Shown one piece after another: positions 1 to 6,302 of a DNA stretch of 16,059 nt (within the stretch, counting starts at the first letter, position 1; every line of letters begins with the position of its first letter). Source of the DNA: JBGSUZ01 sp043770095. GTDB lineage: Bacteria > Bacillota > Clostridia > Peptostreptococcales > Acidaminobacteraceae. The translations under genes and the position numbers were made by a program. The stretch covers positions 1 to 16,059 of the forward strand of contig JAYVIR010000069.1 in the NCBI GenBank assembly GCA_043770095.1. Direction: 5' to 3'. Below the pieces are notes generated by a model. That model searched no databases, was not told where the DNA came from, and was given only the letters and a program-made list of their open reading frames with translations.

Positions 1-148
1 AAACCCAAAGTAATATTTCAAAGAATCCGATGATTGCGCCAACAAGCCTCTCGCCTTTGGTGATTAATACAATTCTTACGGTGCCTAAAGAAACTTCAAT
101 AATCTTTGCACATAGAATAAATCCGTAAATCAGCAGCATTTCAGCCAT
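1..148 (-). CDS. UPF0316 (DUF5698) membrane protein, N-terminal part
   Basis: This is the N-terminal 49 codons of a leftward gene cut by the window start. It begins with ATG at 148, preceded by GGAGG about nine bases upstream. The visible protein opens with a hydrophobic helix (residues about 4-15), then a segment reading KIIEVSLGTVRIVLITKGER and a second hydrophobic stretch, VGAIIGFFEILLWV. That pattern of 'EVSL.T.R...I.KGER....I.FFE..LWV' is typical of the UPF0316/DUF5698 integral membrane family as I remember it. The family function is not established. The gene starts 24 bases after the NusG domain II gene stops and has its own ribosome site, so the two are probably one transcript. The C-terminal part lies outside the window and cannot be judged. 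Confidence 0.75.
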   Translation of the reverse strand, partial: MAEMLLIYGFILCAKIIEVSLGTVRIVLITKGERLVGAIIGFFEILLWV

Positions 149-172
149 ATCAATTTTCCTCCCAACGCTTTT

Positions 173-550
173 TTATTGTGATAGGGCATCTAATTCTGAC
201 TTAGATGTATTTTTCTTTTTAATTTCAACGTACATTTTATTTGGCAAACAAACAATCATCTCTCCACCTTGATTGATGGCTTTCGTGTGTACACAAATCC
301 GATCTCTGCAATTTGAATCTAACACCCTGACTTGATTATTTTCAATTTCAACAACGATAAAACCCAAAGTACTAGAAACTTTGAATTTTTGATTTTCTGC
401 TGGCCACTCAATACTTTTAACAACTTTCCCATCACTGTAGATTTGAATTTGATCTTCCGTTGCATTTATTTTATCTTGAATGACATATCCCGTCATAGCG
501 ATTGTCAGGATAATATAAAAGACTAAAAGAACCACATCATTCTTTTTCAT
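173..550 (-). CDS. NusG domain II-containing envelope protein
   Basis: The product is about 125 residues. It has an N-terminal hydrophobic helix (about residues 5-23) that should act as signal anchor, followed by a small beta-rich domain. The segment NCRDRICVHTKAI...GGEMIVCLPNKMYVEI carries the paired cysteines and 'CLPNK' signature of the stand-alone NusG domain II family (DUF1312 type). These proteins often sit beside apbE, as here on the divergent strand, and are thought to act at the membrane or outside it; the exact role is unknown. I chose ATG 550 rather than ATG 565 because only 550 has a ribosome site (TGAGG, nine bases away), while 565 is preceded only by an A-run. Downstream lies the UPF0316 gene, 24 bases away. 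Confidence 0.8.
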   Translation of the reverse strand: MKKNDVVLLVFYIILTIAMTGYVIQDKINATEDQIQIYSDGKVVKSIEWPAENQKFKVSSTLGFIVVEIENNQVRVLDSNCRDRICVHTKAINQGGEMIVCLPNKMYVEIKKKNTSKSELDALSQ

Positions 551-577
551 TTTAAGAAACCTCATTTTTTTTTATAA

Positions 578-593
578 TAGTTGTTTTCAACTA
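578..593. promoter_or_regulatory. Hyphenated palindrome between divergent genes
   Basis: TAGTTG-TTTT-CAACTA is a perfect 6-bp inverted repeat with a 4-base centre. It lies in the shared intergenic region of the leftward NusG-II gene and rightward apbE, and is nested inside a wider repeat, TATAATAG (573-580) / CTATTATA (599-606). It could be an operator acting on both promoters. A candidate rightward promoter, TTGTTT (581-586) with TATGAT (605-610) 18 bases later, would overlap it. No regulator can be named. Confidence 0.35.
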
Positions 594-600
594 CCAATCT

Positions 601-630
601 ATTATATGATATTTGAGGTATGCATTTCAA
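601..630 (-). promoter_or_regulatory. Sigma-A type promoter for the NusG-II/UPF0316 pair
   Basis: On the minus strand TTGAAA (630-625) lies 18 bases before a perfect TATAAT (606-601). Transcription would start near 594, about 45 bases before the chosen start codon at 550. Confidence 0.5.
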
Positions 631-648
631 TCAAACGGAGGAAATACA

Positions 649-1686
649 ATGAAAAATAAATTAATTACCTTTTTCACCATGCTAGTGTTACTCGCTACCC
701 TTACATCCTGCAAGAGTGATACTGACACTAGCTCAATATCCGACTCACAATTTAAATTTAATACCATCATGACGATTACGTTATACGGCTACAACGATAA
801 AAATATATTTAATGAAATTTGGACAGAATTCGACAAGATGGAATCCCTCTACAGTGCCAATCTTGACAGCAGTGACGTTTCAAAATTTAATACCAATAAG
901 AGTACTAGCCCAATTAAAATGCCAAAAGGCATTGTTGATATGGTACAGCGCGCTAACGTATATAGTAAAGCTACTGATGGCAAATTCGACCTCACCATTG
1001 AGCCCGTTGTAAAACTATGGGGAATATCTACTGAAACTCCGCGCGTTCCCAAACAAGAAGAAATAGACATTGCACTTCCCCATGTCAATTACAATAACCT
1101 CATTGCAGATACTCAAAATAATACGCTGCAAAAATCGGATCCAGATCTTCACATCGATCTAGGCGGCATTGCAAAAGGTTATGCTGCCGACCAGATGGCA
1201 GCTTTTCTAAAAAATAAAGGCATCGACAGAGCCATACTTAACCTCGGCGGAAACATTTATGCTATCGGCAGCAAAGCGGCTAATACCCCTTGGAACGTAG
1301 GGATCCAAAATCCATTTGAACCTTCAGGAGATGTTGTTGGCATCATAAAAGCCAGTGAAAAAAGCATAGTTACTTCGGGTAGCTATGAGCGTTTCTTTGA
1401 GCAAGACGGAAAAACATACCATCATATACTTAATACGACGACTGGCTACCCTGTCGAAAATGAATTGATTAGCGTCAGCATCATTTCTGATCTCTCCGTC
1501 GAAGGTGACATTCTCTCCACTTCGACATTTTCTCTCGGCTTAGACGAAGGCAAAAAATTAATCAATTCTCTTGATCACATTGGTGCCATTTTTATTACCA
1601 AAGATAAAAAAATCTATTTTGCAGGCGATAAAACCCTCACCAGCAGCTTTGAACTTAAAAAAACAGAATTCCAACTTAAGGAGTGA
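649..1686 (+). CDS. apbE: FAD:protein FMN transferase lipoprotein ApbE
   Basis: The product is about 345 residues, normal for the family. ApbE uses FAD to attach FMN covalently to threonine residues of flavoproteins such as Rnf or Nqr subunits, on the outer face of the membrane. The N-terminus is a lipoprotein signal: MKNKL, a hydrophobic core, and the lipobox LTSC with Cys21 as the lipidated residue. Family landmarks follow: FNTIMTITLYG near the start, TDGKFDLTIEPVVKLWG, the LGGIAKGYAAD and ILNLGGNIYAIG glycine segments, SGSYERFF, HHILNTTTGYPV, and a DILST segment matching the Mg-binding 'DALST'. I chose ATG 649 because it follows CGGAGG at a good distance; the upstream in-frame ATG at 613 has none and would bury the signal peptide. 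The stop is four bases past the upstream limit of the next reading frame, so the next gene is translationally close. Confidence 0.93.
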   Translation: MKNKLITFFTMLVLLATLTSCKSDTDTSSISDSQFKFNTIMTITLYGYNDKNIFNEIWTEFDKMESLYSANLDSSDVSKFNTNKSTSPIKMPKGIVDMVQRANVYSKATDGKFDLTIEPVVKLWGISTETPRVPKQEEIDIALPHVNYNNLIADTQNNTLQKSDPDLHIDLGGIAKGYAADQMAAFLKNKGIDRAILNLGGNIYAIGSKAANTPWNVGIQNPFEPSGDVVGIIKASEKSIVTSGSYERFFEQDGKTYHHILNTTTGYPVENELISVSIISDLSVEGDILSTSTFSLGLDEGKKLINSLDHIGAIFITKDKKIYFAGDKTLTSSFELKKTEFQLKE

Positions 1687-1691
1687 TTTTT

Positions 1692-2303
1692 TTGGATCGT
1701 ATTCAGCTTAAAGAATGGTTTTCTGGTTATAGTTTCAAACAAGACGGCTTTCGTCATTACTCTGTATTAGTGCCAATCATACAAGTTGATGATGAACTGC
1801 ATATACTTTATGAAGTTCGCGCTCATACGATGAGAAATCAGCCAGGTGAAATATGTTTCCCAGGCGGAAAACACGAACCTGACGAATCATATGCCCTCAC
1901 AGCCGTCAGAGAAACCAGCGAGGAACTTGGTATACCGATGGATAGTATCGAGCTTATAGGGCAATTAGATGACATCATCACCCCCTTCAACATGTACATC
2001 CATGTATTTCTGGGTCTTATTCCTTATGACTTAGATGATCTCGCACCTTCGGTCGATGAGGTTGCAGAACTCTTTACTGTCCCTATTGACTATCTACTGG
2101 ATTGTGATGTTCAACATTTTACTAGCAATTCAAATATTATGCCTCCAGAAAATTTTCCATATGAAAAAATCCACCCTAACTACGAATGGAAAGTTGGCAA
2201 ATATCCAATATTATTTATAGAATATGACGATTATCAGATTTGGGGTATCACCGCTAAAATTACTTCTAACTTCATTGAAACGCTAAAAGACCTATCCTCG
2301 TAG
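1692..2303 (+). CDS. Nudix hydrolase, CoA pyrophosphatase-like
   Basis: The product is about 203 residues. It has a complete Nudix box, GGKHEPDESYALTAVRETSE followed by ELG, matching GX5EX7REUXEEXGU, which binds Mg and hydrolyses a diphosphate bond. Just before the box the segment VRAHTMRNQPGEICFPGG resembles the UPF0035 signature of CoA pyrophosphatases (NudL/Pcd1/NUDT7 type), which cut CoA to 3',5'-ADP and phosphopantetheine. Substrate is therefore likely CoA or an acyl-CoA, though the assignment rests on motif resemblance. I chose TTG 1692 as start because AAGGAG (1678-1683) lies eight bases upstream; the in-frame GTG at 1683 overlaps that ribosome site. The gene follows apbE by five bases and probably shares its transcript. 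Its stop codon sits in the loop of the terminator. Confidence 0.85.
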   Translation: MDRIQLKEWFSGYSFKQDGFRHYSVLVPIIQVDDELHILYEVRAHTMRNQPGEICFPGGKHEPDESYALTAVRETSEELGIPMDSIELIGQLDDIITPFNMYIHVFLGLIPYDLDDLAPSVDEVAELFTVPIDYLLDCDVQHFTSNSNIMPPENFPYEKIHPNYEWKVGKYPILFIEYDDYQIWGITAKITSNFIETLKDLSS

Positions 2304-2323
2304 TTATTGGGGATAGGTCTTTT
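2285..2323 (+). terminator. Rho-independent terminator overlapping a stop codon
   Basis: AAAAGACCTATCC (2285-2297) pairs perfectly with GGATAGGTCTTTT (2311-2323), with a 13-base loop. The Nudix gene's stop TAG (2301-2303) lies in the loop, so the final codons form the 5' arm. Confidence 0.85.
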
Positions 2324-2644
2324 CAGTTAGCATCGGCACGGTCGGTGTTTAAATATTCAATTGTATGGCATTCTTCTCTTTCGATATAGATATACCTCCT
2401 AAAAATTTGTCTAATGGTTCAAGGTAAAAATTGTTATTGCCTGAACTGTTAAACATTTGTTGCAAATTACATTTTGATGCAATTACTTTTTCACTACGCT
2501 TAAAGATAAGCGCTTAATCAAGTAAACTTTCCACTGATAGTTTGGCGTCCCGATTGCCAACCTCTATATAAACCCTCCAAAGAAGGAGTGGTTCATAAAT
2601 TTTATTTGGTATTGTATATATACCCAAGTGTGTAGCCTTCAAAC
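2324..2644. other. Gene-poor spacer with short unplaced frames
   Basis: I see no convincing gene in these 321 bases. Points present: a perfect 10-bp palindrome TAAGCGCTTA (2507-2516) with a CGCTTAA direct repeat (2498-2504 and 2511-2517); a TTGGC/GCCAA inverted repeat (2542-2546 and 2556-2560); and, on the minus strand, a strong AGGAGG about position 2396-2401 that is not followed by a usable ATG, GTG or TTG. A minus-strand frame around 2510-2350 stays open for about 50 codons and reads ...LEPLDKFLGGISISKEKN, but I do not recognise it. This could be a decayed gene or plain spacer. Confidence 0.35.
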
Positions 2645-2980
2645 TTATAAATGAATTTCTTCAAAAGGATTTTCAAAATAATCCATGCCGCCAATTCTTA
2701 AAATTCTTTGTAATGGTTCGATGTGAAGTTCAAGCTTTTGAACCGCCATCTTTTTTTTATAAGACATTTGGATATTTCGATTGTCCTTTTTATAAAGAAT
2801 AAATTCATCCACTAAATGTCCTTTAAGAAGCTTCTCACGGAAAAGTTCTCGAAGTGACTCCACTAAAAATACGTCAACCGATTCTTCAGAAATTTTTGCT
2901 TCATTCAGCAATTTAACAATTTCCTGATTAACAAGCTTTACTTCAAGTAAAGTTTGGTATTTTTTATATGTTTCAAGCAT
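2645..2980 (-). CDS. Small hypothetical protein, possibly missing its N-terminal membrane helix
   Basis: The product is about 111 residues from ATG 2980, or 116 from an in-frame TTG at 2995. It is rich in Leu, Glu and Lys and predicted mostly helical, starting LETYKKYQTLLEVKLVNQEI. I do not recognise a family. Neither start has a good ribosome site. Reading further upstream in the same frame gives ATG-ATG-ATT-TAT-TAA-GGA, followed by ALLITLFIGYML, which reads as a membrane helix. A single TAA at 3019-3017 thus separates a natural-looking start (ATG 3031, with AAGGGA upstream) from the rest. Either the gene is a recent nonsense pseudogene of a single-pass membrane protein, or a shortened soluble form is made. 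Its promoter would lie in the spacer shared with the HAD gene. Confidence 0.45.
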   Translation of the reverse strand: MLETYKKYQTLLEVKLVNQEIVKLLNEAKISEESVDVFLVESLRELFREKLLKGHLVDEFILYKKDNRNIQMSYKKKMAVQKLELHIEPLQRILRIGGMDYFENPFEEIHL

Positions 2981-3081
2981 ATATCCAATAAACAATGTGA
3001 TTAATAGGGCAATTCCTTAATAAATCATCATTTCAATCACCAATCCCTTGCATAAGTCATTGTATTTTGGATATGATATAG

Positions 3082-3134
3082 TTAGGTATAATCTTATCTC
3101 TATAAATGTATAAGATTACTTAATATATACCTAA
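3082..3134. promoter_or_regulatory. Two-part inverted repeat upstream of the HAD gene
   Basis: TAATCTTAT (3089-3097) pairs with ATAAGATTA (3110-3118), and outer arms TTAGGTATA (3082-3090) and TATACCTAA (3126-3134) also pair, leaving an asymmetric bulge. A TATAAT sequence (3087-3092) falls in the left arm. The element is 45 bases before the HAD start codon and may be an operator or a leader hairpin. Confidence 0.4.
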
Positions 3135-3178
3135 TTTATGAGTATTTAAACTCAAAATTTGAAATGGAGGGCTTTTTC

Positions 3179-3913
3179 ATGGACAAAAATATAGGCGCAT
3201 TTTTTGACATAGACGGAACCCTCTATCGAGGCTCGTTAATGATTGAACATTTTAAGAAACTGATTAAGTATGAAGTCATTGACCCTATGTATGGGCAATA
3301 TAACGTCAAAAAAACTTATGACGAATGGAAAAAAAGAACAGGCGAATTCGACGATTACATGGATACTCTAGGCGAAATTTATATTAGTTCAATCAAAGGT
3401 CTTAATAAAAAACAGCTAGATTTTATTACAGAGCAAGTCATCAGCTTAAAAGGCGAGCAAGTCTATTCCTACGTAAGAGATCGCATTGAATTTCACAAAG
3501 AAAATGGACATAAAGTCTTTTTCATCTCTGGTAGCCCTGATTTTCTCGTAGAAAAAATGGCTGAAAAATATGGTGTTACTGAATTTATTGGAACTAGCTA
3601 TCTCATTGACGATTCTGGTTTCTTCACCGGTGAAATCAAACCCATGTGGGATAGCGAAAACAAGAATAGATCTATCAATCAACTTATTGACAGATACAAT
3701 ATTGATTTAGATGCCAGTTTTGCCTATGGCGATACCAACGGCGACTTATCTATGCTTAGCCGAATGGGTAATCCAATTGCGATCAATCCCAATTATGAAT
3801 TATTGCTTCAGTTAAAAAAAGATCCTATTCTTTCTCAGAAGACAACCATTATTGTTGAAAGAAAAGATGTTGTTTATCAGCTAAAAGCAGATGTCGCTAT
3901 CATCAGTAAATAA
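3179..3913 (+). CDS. HAD-IB family phosphatase
   Basis: The product is 244 residues, normal for the phosphoserine-phosphatase-like HAD-IB subfamily. Motif I is FFDIDGT, with Asp10 as nucleophile and Asp12 as acid/base. Motif II is Ser117 in VFFISGSP. A Lys near 162 may serve as motif III. Motif IV is AYGDTNGDLSML, with Asp185 and Asp189 as Mg ligands. These residues are all present, so the enzyme should be an active cytosolic phosphomonoesterase. The substrate is not evident: phosphoserine and small phosphorylated metabolites are the usual candidates, but there is no serine pathway gene nearby. I chose ATG 3179, preceded by GGAGGG, over the in-frame ATG at 3164, which lies on top of the ribosome site. 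The PilZ gene follows after 18 bases, which suggests one transcript. Confidence 0.88.
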   Translation: MDKNIGAFFDIDGTLYRGSLMIEHFKKLIKYEVIDPMYGQYNVKKTYDEWKKRTGEFDDYMDTLGEIYISSIKGLNKKQLDFITEQVISLKGEQVYSYVRDRIEFHKENGHKVFFISGSPDFLVEKMAEKYGVTEFIGTSYLIDDSGFFTGEIKPMWDSENKNRSINQLIDRYNIDLDASFAYGDTNGDLSMLSRMGNPIAINPNYELLLQLKKDPILSQKTTIIVERKDVVYQLKADVAIISK

Positions 3914-3931
3914 ACTCAGGAGTGATTTAAT

Positions 3932-4993
3932 ATGGAATTAGAGAAAATATTAAAAACGGGTGCACTTGTCGAACTCGAATACAAAGCAGAAGATGGTTCT
4001 ACCTCTAAATTGAAAACACTTGTTGACTACCCTTATACAAATGGACGCTTTACAATTTATGCACCCATTATAAAAGGTGCTGTATTCACAATGAGGGAAC
4101 TTGATTCGATTGCTGTTTTGTTCATGACTGACAATGCTGACAAAACAGATAAAGATATATATAAAATCAACTGTCGAATCGATCAGCGTGGTCATACCAG
4201 CGGTATCGCTGTTTATAAGCTTTCAACCCAAGGTGAACCAGAAAAAGTTCAGCGCCGTGGGGCATTCCGTCTTCCTATTGTAAAAGATTTTACAATGGTA
4301 CTTGGTGATGACCACCGCCTGGTTCATTTAACTACCACTAACATTAGTGGCACTGGCTTAAAATCAATCGTCACAGAAAAATTAGAAAAAGGGACATCAG
4401 TCTTATTTAACTTAGATACTGATCTTGAAGTCATTCAAATTCCGTCTACAATCGTTCTCTGCAGTCTCTTACCAGAGAGTCTTAATAAATACGATTTGAG
4501 ATTGCAATTCACACTTGATAGAGAAGCACTCGCTCAAAAACTTAATGCCTATCTTTTTAAGAAACAGGCAGAAGTCATCCAAAAGAATATTGGCCCTTCA
4601 GGCTATAGTGATATGTATTATAAGCTATATGAGAAAGATGCTTATGATCCTGAAAAAGAAGCAGTAAACAAGCAGAGTTCTTTACTTACAATAACCGCTG
4701 CATTTTTAGCTTTCATTGCAACTTCTGCTATTTTTATGGCTGTCCCTAAAGATCCTCAAATTATTTTCAAAACACTTATCAAACTAAATATTGTCTATAA
4801 CACTTGGAATTATACTTACTTACTTATTGGGACTATTTTTGCTGCCTTAAACGTGCCACTCTGCGCAATTGGAATCATTATTAAAAGACAATATCGATTA
4901 CCTGAACAGTTGCCTTACAACGTGCCATTGATTGTTCTTTTATCATACAGTTTGATACTCTTTTTATACGGAATTTCCAATTATGTACAATAA
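3932..4993 (+). CDS. PilZ-domain c-di-GMP effector with C-terminal membrane helices
   Basis: The product is 353 residues. Residues about 5-85 resemble the YcgR-type N-terminal domain. A PilZ domain follows: the c-di-GMP arginines are in RGAFR (109-113, matching RxxxR) and the second motif is NISGTG (137-142, matching [D/N]xSxxG), so ligand binding is likely. After a charged linker (about 205-250) come three hydrophobic helices, about 251-271, 294-317 and 331-350. Standard YcgR-like flagellar brakes are soluble and end after PilZ, so the membrane tail is unusual and suggests an envelope-tethered c-di-GMP sensor. ATG 3932 is preceded by GGAG. It lies directly after the HAD phosphatase and ends in a strong terminator. 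No flagellar or cyclase gene is in the window, so the partner is unknown. Confidence 0.85.
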   Translation: MELEKILKTGALVELEYKAEDGSTSKLKTLVDYPYTNGRFTIYAPIIKGAVFTMRELDSIAVLFMTDNADKTDKDIYKINCRIDQRGHTSGIAVYKLSTQGEPEKVQRRGAFRLPIVKDFTMVLGDDHRLVHLTTTNISGTGLKSIVTEKLEKGTSVLFNLDTDLEVIQIPSTIVLCSLLPESLNKYDLRLQFTLDREALAQKLNAYLFKKQAEVIQKNIGPSGYSDMYYKLYEKDAYDPEKEAVNKQSSLLTITAAFLAFIATSAIFMAVPKDPQIIFKTLIKLNIVYNTWNYTYLLIGTIFAALNVPLCAIGIIIKRQYRLPEQLPYNVPLIVLLSYSLILFLYGISNYVQ

Positions 4994-5002
4994 TCAATGA
5001 TA

Positions 5003-5047
5003 AAAGACCAAACAGCGATTTAAATATCTTTTCACTGTTTGGTCTTT
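5003..5047. terminator. Terminator between convergent genes
   Basis: AAAGACCAAACAG (5003-5015) pairs with CTGTTTGGTCTTT (5035-5047), with a 19-base loop. T-rich sequence follows on the plus strand, so it mainly serves the PilZ gene; it may also stop the convergent stalk-domain gene. Confidence 0.85.
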
Positions 5048-5094
5048 ATTTTATTCCACTCCTTTTAATACAATTAATTCCAATTCAACTAACG

Positions 5095-6168
5095 CTATTT
5101 CACAATTTCAATGCGATAAGCAGCGGTTTGCGCTGGGTAACTCATTGCAGCATAAGGCGCAGTCACTATTTTTAGGATCATCCCTTCGCTCAAATCATCA
5201 AAATTCTTAATATCGCCTTTTGCATCTGAAATAACTGTTTTTTCATTAACCGAGACCACAAACTCACTTGTTCCGACGACACGCAGCTGTCTAGAAGTTG
5301 CAGCAATGCCCTCTGACGAAGTCTGTTTTAAATAAACTTTGCCCTCAAATAACCCCTCATCCTTTAAGAGAACAACCGATTCAGCTTGTCCAATAGCCGG
5401 CAAACTCTTTGTTAGTGCTTTTCCATACTTAATATAAATTCGATCCCCAACCTTAAGGTCTGATAGACTAACAACATTGCCATTCGACAATTTAACAGGA
5501 ATAGTCATTTTAACCGCCAATGAGACTTCATTTAAACCAAACTCACCATATTTTTGTCCTTTAACAAGTAATTGTACGCCATCTTTGCCATTCTCGATAT
5601 TGATAATCTCACCCAGAGTTGACGCCTCGTCAGGCGCATATTTTTCAGCATCAATTCTTAGTTGGTTCAAATGATCAAATACTACCACGCCATTTAAAGC
5701 TTCTCGGAAAATTTCAGGTGATACGTACAAACTTCCCATAATGATTTGAGCAGAAAAAATCCTGCCATCCATTGTCTTGAGCATCATCCCATATTCACTA
5801 GTTGTGTCCTTGAGGAGTTGGAATTTAGTGGTTTGAGTTGGCAGTTCCAACGTTACAGACCGCTCTTTCGCATCCCAAGTTACCTTATAATCTAATTCAT
5901 TTGAGAATCGTTTAAACGGTATATAGAGTGCACCTGATGGTGAAGTGAATGGCGTAGTGATTGTGTTTGGTTTTAATATTTTGTCGTTGAGAATAAAAGC
6001 AGCAGGTAATGACTGGCCGTTATCTGTAATGATTGGCGAAGATACAACGTTATTGGTTAATGTGTTATTAACAGCTGGCAAATCACCAGTAGCAGCAAAC
6101 GCTGTATTCATTAAGCTGCTTGAAACAAGTAAAGAGGTCACCGTAATTTTTTTCATTAAGTCATTCAT
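5095..6168 (-). CDS. Secreted stalk-domain (copper amine oxidase N-terminal-like) protein
   Basis: The product is 357 residues. It starts with a clear signal peptide: MNDLMKKI, a hydrophobic core, and a predicted cleavage after NTAFAA near residue 26. Residues about 60-170 resemble the 'copper amine oxidase N-terminal' stalk domain common on clostridial surface proteins: AFILNDKILKP, GALYIPFKRFSNELDYKVTW, KERSVTLEL and SLYVSPEIFREAL. Despite the name there is no sign of amine oxidase activity. The C-terminal half (about 180-357) contains two similar units, one ending in SDLKVGDRIYIKYGKAL...PAIGQAESVVLL and the other in DDLSEGMILKIVTAPYA...PAQTAAYRIEIV, which suggests an internal duplication of a small beta-barrel. 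ATG 6168 is preceded by AGGAG. It likely acts in the cell wall; a precise role cannot be given. Confidence 0.75.
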   Translation of the reverse strand: MNDLMKKITVTSLLVSSSLMNTAFAATGDLPAVNNTLTNNVVSSPIITDNGQSLPAAFILNDKILKPNTITTPFTSPSGALYIPFKRFSNELDYKVTWDAKERSVTLELPTQTTKFQLLKDTTSEYGMMLKTMDGRIFSAQIIMGSLYVSPEIFREALNGVVVFDHLNQLRIDAEKYAPDEASTLGEIINIENGKDGVQLLVKGQKYGEFGLNEVSLAVKMTIPVKLSNGNVVSLSDLKVGDRIYIKYGKALTKSLPAIGQAESVVLLKDEGLFEGKVYLKQTSSEGIAATSRQLRVVGTSEFVVSVNEKTVISDAKGDIKNFDDLSEGMILKIVTAPYAAMSYPAQTAAYRIEIVK

Positions 6169-6207
6169 GTGTTATCTCCTTTATTCATAATTAGAGGCAA
6201 TACCTTA

Positions 6208-6267
6208 TCAAGTTGATTTTGCAGCTCCAATATCTTTAAGACGCATGCCCTCCTGATAAAGTTCCAT
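6208..6267 (-). other. Possible 19-codon leader frame before the stalk-domain gene
   Basis: ATG 6267 opens a short frame, MELYQEGMRLKDIGAAKST, ending in tandem stops TGA TAA. The segment LYQEGMRLKDI resembles the start of a helix-turn-helix, so this may be a gene remnant rather than a leader peptide. It has no good ribosome site. It also contains the palindrome ATCAAGTTGAT (6207-6217). Confidence 0.2.
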
Positions 6268-6272
6268 CTATA

Positions 6273-6299
6273 ATAATTTGAATCTATCATTCAAATTAT
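6273..6299. terminator. AT-rich hairpin after the GNAT gene
   Basis: ATAATTTGAA (6273-6282) pairs perfectly with TTCAAATTAT (6290-6299), with a 7-base loop. It begins four bases past the GNAT stop codon, so it may terminate that gene, but the stem has little G+C and the following T-run is short. The same bases contain a possible promoter for the stalk-domain gene (TTGAAT, 16 bases, TATAGA on the minus strand), so an operator role is equally possible. Confidence 0.4.
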
Positions 6300-6302
6300 C
6301 TA

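Noticed and set aside
613..648. Upstream ATG extending ApbE by 12 residues
   Set aside because: The extension precedes the ribosome site and would place a polar stretch before the lipoprotein signal.
6181..6302. Riboswitch in the stalk-domain leader
   Set aside because: I could not match the conserved cores of c-di-GMP, TPP, cobalamin, SAM or FMN riboswitches by eye; only short repeats are present.
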